From: Anaerolineae bacterium | GTDB lineage: Bacteria; Chloroflexota; Anaerolineae; Aggregatilineales; Aggregatilineaceae | Direction: 5' to 3' | Assembly (NCBI GenBank): GCA_020848665.1 | Contig: JADLHR010000340.1 | Span: 1 to 5,902 of the forward strand | DNA: 5,902 bases | Shown: positions 4,562-5,902 of the stretch, piece by piece | Numbering within the stretch: the first letter of the stretch is position 1 | How the letters are laid out: every line of letters begins with the position of its first letter | The notes under the pieces: generated by a model | The model's input: the letters and a program-made list of their open reading frames with translations, nothing else | Database searches by the model: none | Told to the model about the DNA's origin: nothing | Translations under genes and position numbers: made by a program

Positions 4562-5638
4562 ATGAAGCGGCGCATCGCGTTGATCGCGATCGGGCTGTGC
4601 GTGTTGATCGGGGCAGGTCCAGCGGCGGCGCAGAGCGATCTGCCGGCCCGCGCCGAACTGGGCACGGGCTGGAACTGGCTGGCGCCGGGGGGCGACACCG
4701 CGTGTTCGGACGGCTCGCCGTACCGGTTCGTCGCGCGCGAAGGGCCAGGCGAGGACCTGCTGATCTATTTCGAGGGCGGCGGGGCGTGCTGGTCCCCACT
4801 GACCTGCGGCGTGGTGAAGCGGTTCACGCCGAAGATAGAGACAGAACGGCTGGAAACCGCCGCTGACGGTATTTTTGATCTCGACAACCCGGCCAATCCG
4901 TTCGCCGGGTACGACGTGGTCCTCGTGCCGTACTGCACCGGCGATGTATTCATGGGCGACACTGTGCAGAACTACGGCTCCGGCAGCCGGGCCGTGACGA
5001 TTCAGCACAAGGGCTACGCCGACGCGTCGGCGGCGCTGGAGTGGGTCTACGCCAACTTCCCCGCGCCGGAATCGGTCTTCATCACCGGCGAGAGCGCAGG
5101 CGCGCTCGGCGCATCGTTCCACGCGCCCTGGATCATCCGGCAGTACGCGGGGACGCGCATCGCAGTGCTGGGCGACAGCGCGGGCGGCTACAGCGCGCCG
5201 GGGATCGATATGGGCATGATCTTCGGACCCTGGGGCACCGTGAGCCTGCTGCCGGACTGGCTGCCGGAGTTCGCGGCGGTAGACGAGGCGTCTGACCTGA
5301 AGTTCGAGAGCTTCACCATCGTCGCGGCGCGAAATTACCCGGAAGTCGTCTTCGCCCAGTACAACACGCTGCACGACGCTGTCCAGCAGTTTTTCATGCA
5401 GCTTATGCCGGACACCCCGCCGCTGGAGTCAACGCTGCCGGTCACATTAGCGGCAATTGAGGACGCCGCGCCCAACTTCCGCAGCTATCTGGCGGACGGC
5501 GATGTGCACACCATCCTGCACCTGCCGGAGTTTTACACCGCAACCACAGCGGGCGTTGCTGTGCGCGACTGGGTCGCCGCGCTGGCCGCCGGAGAGCCGG
5601 TTGAGAACGTGGTCTGCGAGGCGTGCGCTGCACCATAA
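4562..5638 (+). CDS. Secreted pectinacetylesterase / Notum-like serine hydrolase
   Basis: A 358-residue protein with a clear signal peptide: MKRR, hydrophobic core 5-19, and a cleavage region PAAAQS around residues 22-25. It is therefore exported. The mature part matches the pectinacetylesterase (PAE/Notum) family of alpha/beta hydrolases: IYFEGGGACWS (68-78, oxyanion region), VPYCTGDVFMGD (122-133), and nucleophile elbow GESAGALG (176-183) with Ser178. The likely Asp is Asp272 in YNTLHDAVQ and the likely His is His316 in DGDVHTILHLP, both by position. Cysteines at 48, 76, 82, 125 and near the C-terminus suit disulfides outside the cell. Plant members deacetylate pectin, and animal Notum removes palmitoleate from Wnt. 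Bacterial members are mostly uncharacterised, so an ester of an extracellular polysaccharide or lipid is only an inferred substrate. The start is fixed by AAAGGAGG seven bases upstream. The 85-bp gap with a promoter-like site suggests separate transcription from the preceding operon. Confidence 0.88.
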   Translation: MKRRIALIAIGLCVLIGAGPAAAQSDLPARAELGTGWNWLAPGGDTACSDGSPYRFVAREGPGEDLLIYFEGGGACWSPLTCGVVKRFTPKIETERLETAADGIFDLDNPANPFAGYDVVLVPYCTGDVFMGDTVQNYGSGSRAVTIQHKGYADASAALEWVYANFPAPESVFITGESAGALGASFHAPWIIRQYAGTRIAVLGDSAGGYSAPGIDMGMIFGPWGTVSLLPDWLPEFAAVDEASDLKFESFTIVAARNYPEVVFAQYNTLHDAVQQFFMQLMPDTPPLESTLPVTLAAIEDAAPNFRSYLADGDVHTILHLPEFYTATTAGVAVRDWVAALAAGEPVENVVCEACAAP

Positions 5639-5678
5639 GCTGCCTGCGCCGCAAATCGTGACAAACCCTAGCACCGGA

Positions 5679-5710
5679 TTAACATCTGGCGCGGGCCGAT
5701 GTGATACACT
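5679..5710 (+). promoter_or_regulatory. Probable extended -10 promoter of the second kinase gene
   Basis: TGATACACT (5702-5710) is an extended -10 (TG, one base, then TACACT, 4 of 6). TTAACA at 5679-5684 resembles a -35 (5 of 6), but the 20-bp spacer is long; extended -10 promoters depend less on the -35. Transcription would start near 5717, giving a leader of about 40 nt. Confidence 0.45.
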
Positions 5711-5757
5711 CAGGCTGAAACGCCTCTTGCGCACGGGTCCCGTCACGGTGCGGCGGC

Positions 5758-5902
5758 ATGGCAAGCGAACTGATTGGCACCCAACTTGATCACTACTTTC
5801 TGCTGAGCCGCATCGGCACCGGCGGCTCAGCGGTGATCTACCGTGCACACGATGCGCGCGACGACCGCTACGTCGCGCTGAAGGTTCTGCCGCGCCACTT
5901 CG
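5758..5902 (+). CDS. N-terminus of a second Hanks-type serine/threonine protein kinase, 3' end outside the window
   Basis: 48 codons are visible before the window ends. After a short leader (MASELIGTQLDHY) comes the kinase N-lobe: glycine-rich loop GTGGSAVIY (residues 20-28), then VALKVLP with Lys42 as the ATP-binding lysine. This is the same architecture and spacing as the kinase at 2894-3760, though not a close copy at sequence level. The phrase IGTQLDHYFLLSRIGTGG is typical of bacterial PknB-like kinases. ATG 5758 is the first start codon after the in-frame stop TGA at 5716-5718. No Shine-Dalgarno is visible in the preceding 20 bases. Whether it has a membrane segment or sensor domain cannot be seen here. 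It is separated from the esterase by 119 bp and probably has its own promoter. Confidence 0.9.
   Translation, partial: MASELIGTQLDHYFLLSRIGTGGSAVIYRAHDARDDRYVALKVLPRHF

Noticed and set aside
4514..5374. Minus-strand open frame (286 codons) opposite the esterase gene
   Set aside because: It has the low-complexity Arg/Ala composition of a GC-rich shadow frame and lies opposite a well-supported secreted esterase.
5457..5789. Plus-strand open frame overlapping the end of the esterase and the second kinase start
   Set aside because: It is out of frame with two recognised proteins, and its translation is Arg/Pro-rich with no motif.

Overview
The window is GC-rich, densely coded and entirely plus-strand. 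Several features fit a Chloroflexota bacterium, probably Anaerolineae-like: a glycosyltransferase tail with a beta-sandwich extension, several Hanks-type Ser/Thr kinases, TPR proteins, and a C-rich/G-rich dispersed element. This assignment is inferred from gene content and style; no rRNA or other marker gene is present.

Layout: (a) 3-566 is the C-terminal end of a large protein, most likely a membrane glycosyltransferase (GT39-like). (b) 611-1240 encodes a 209-residue P-loop nucleoside-kinase-like protein with an altered Walker A motif. (c) After a 130-bp purine-rich gap comes a run of closely packed genes: a TPR protein (1375-1935), an alpha/beta hydrolase (1939-2670), a soluble Ser/Thr protein kinase (2894-3760) and an isoprenylcysteine-methyltransferase-like membrane protein (3760-4476). 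(d) A secreted pectinacetylesterase/Notum-like hydrolase (4562-5638) has its own likely promoter and a strong ribosome binding site. (e) A second Ser/Thr kinase starts at 5758 and runs off the end.

The clearest non-coding object is a MITE-like element of about 185 bp (2671-2855) between the hydrolase and the first kinase. It has 16-bp terminal inverted repeats with two mismatches and is flanked by a CTAG duplication. Its interior can fold into nested hairpins. The duplicated CTAG contains the hydrolase stop codon. Removing the element leaves a 34-bp spacer, so it probably inserted into an operon TPR - hydrolase - kinase - methyltransferase.

No CRISPR array, tRNA, rRNA, phage gene or clear defence system was seen. 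The hydrolase, kinase and methyltransferase-like gene may be co-transcribed, but their shared pathway cannot be read from the sequence.
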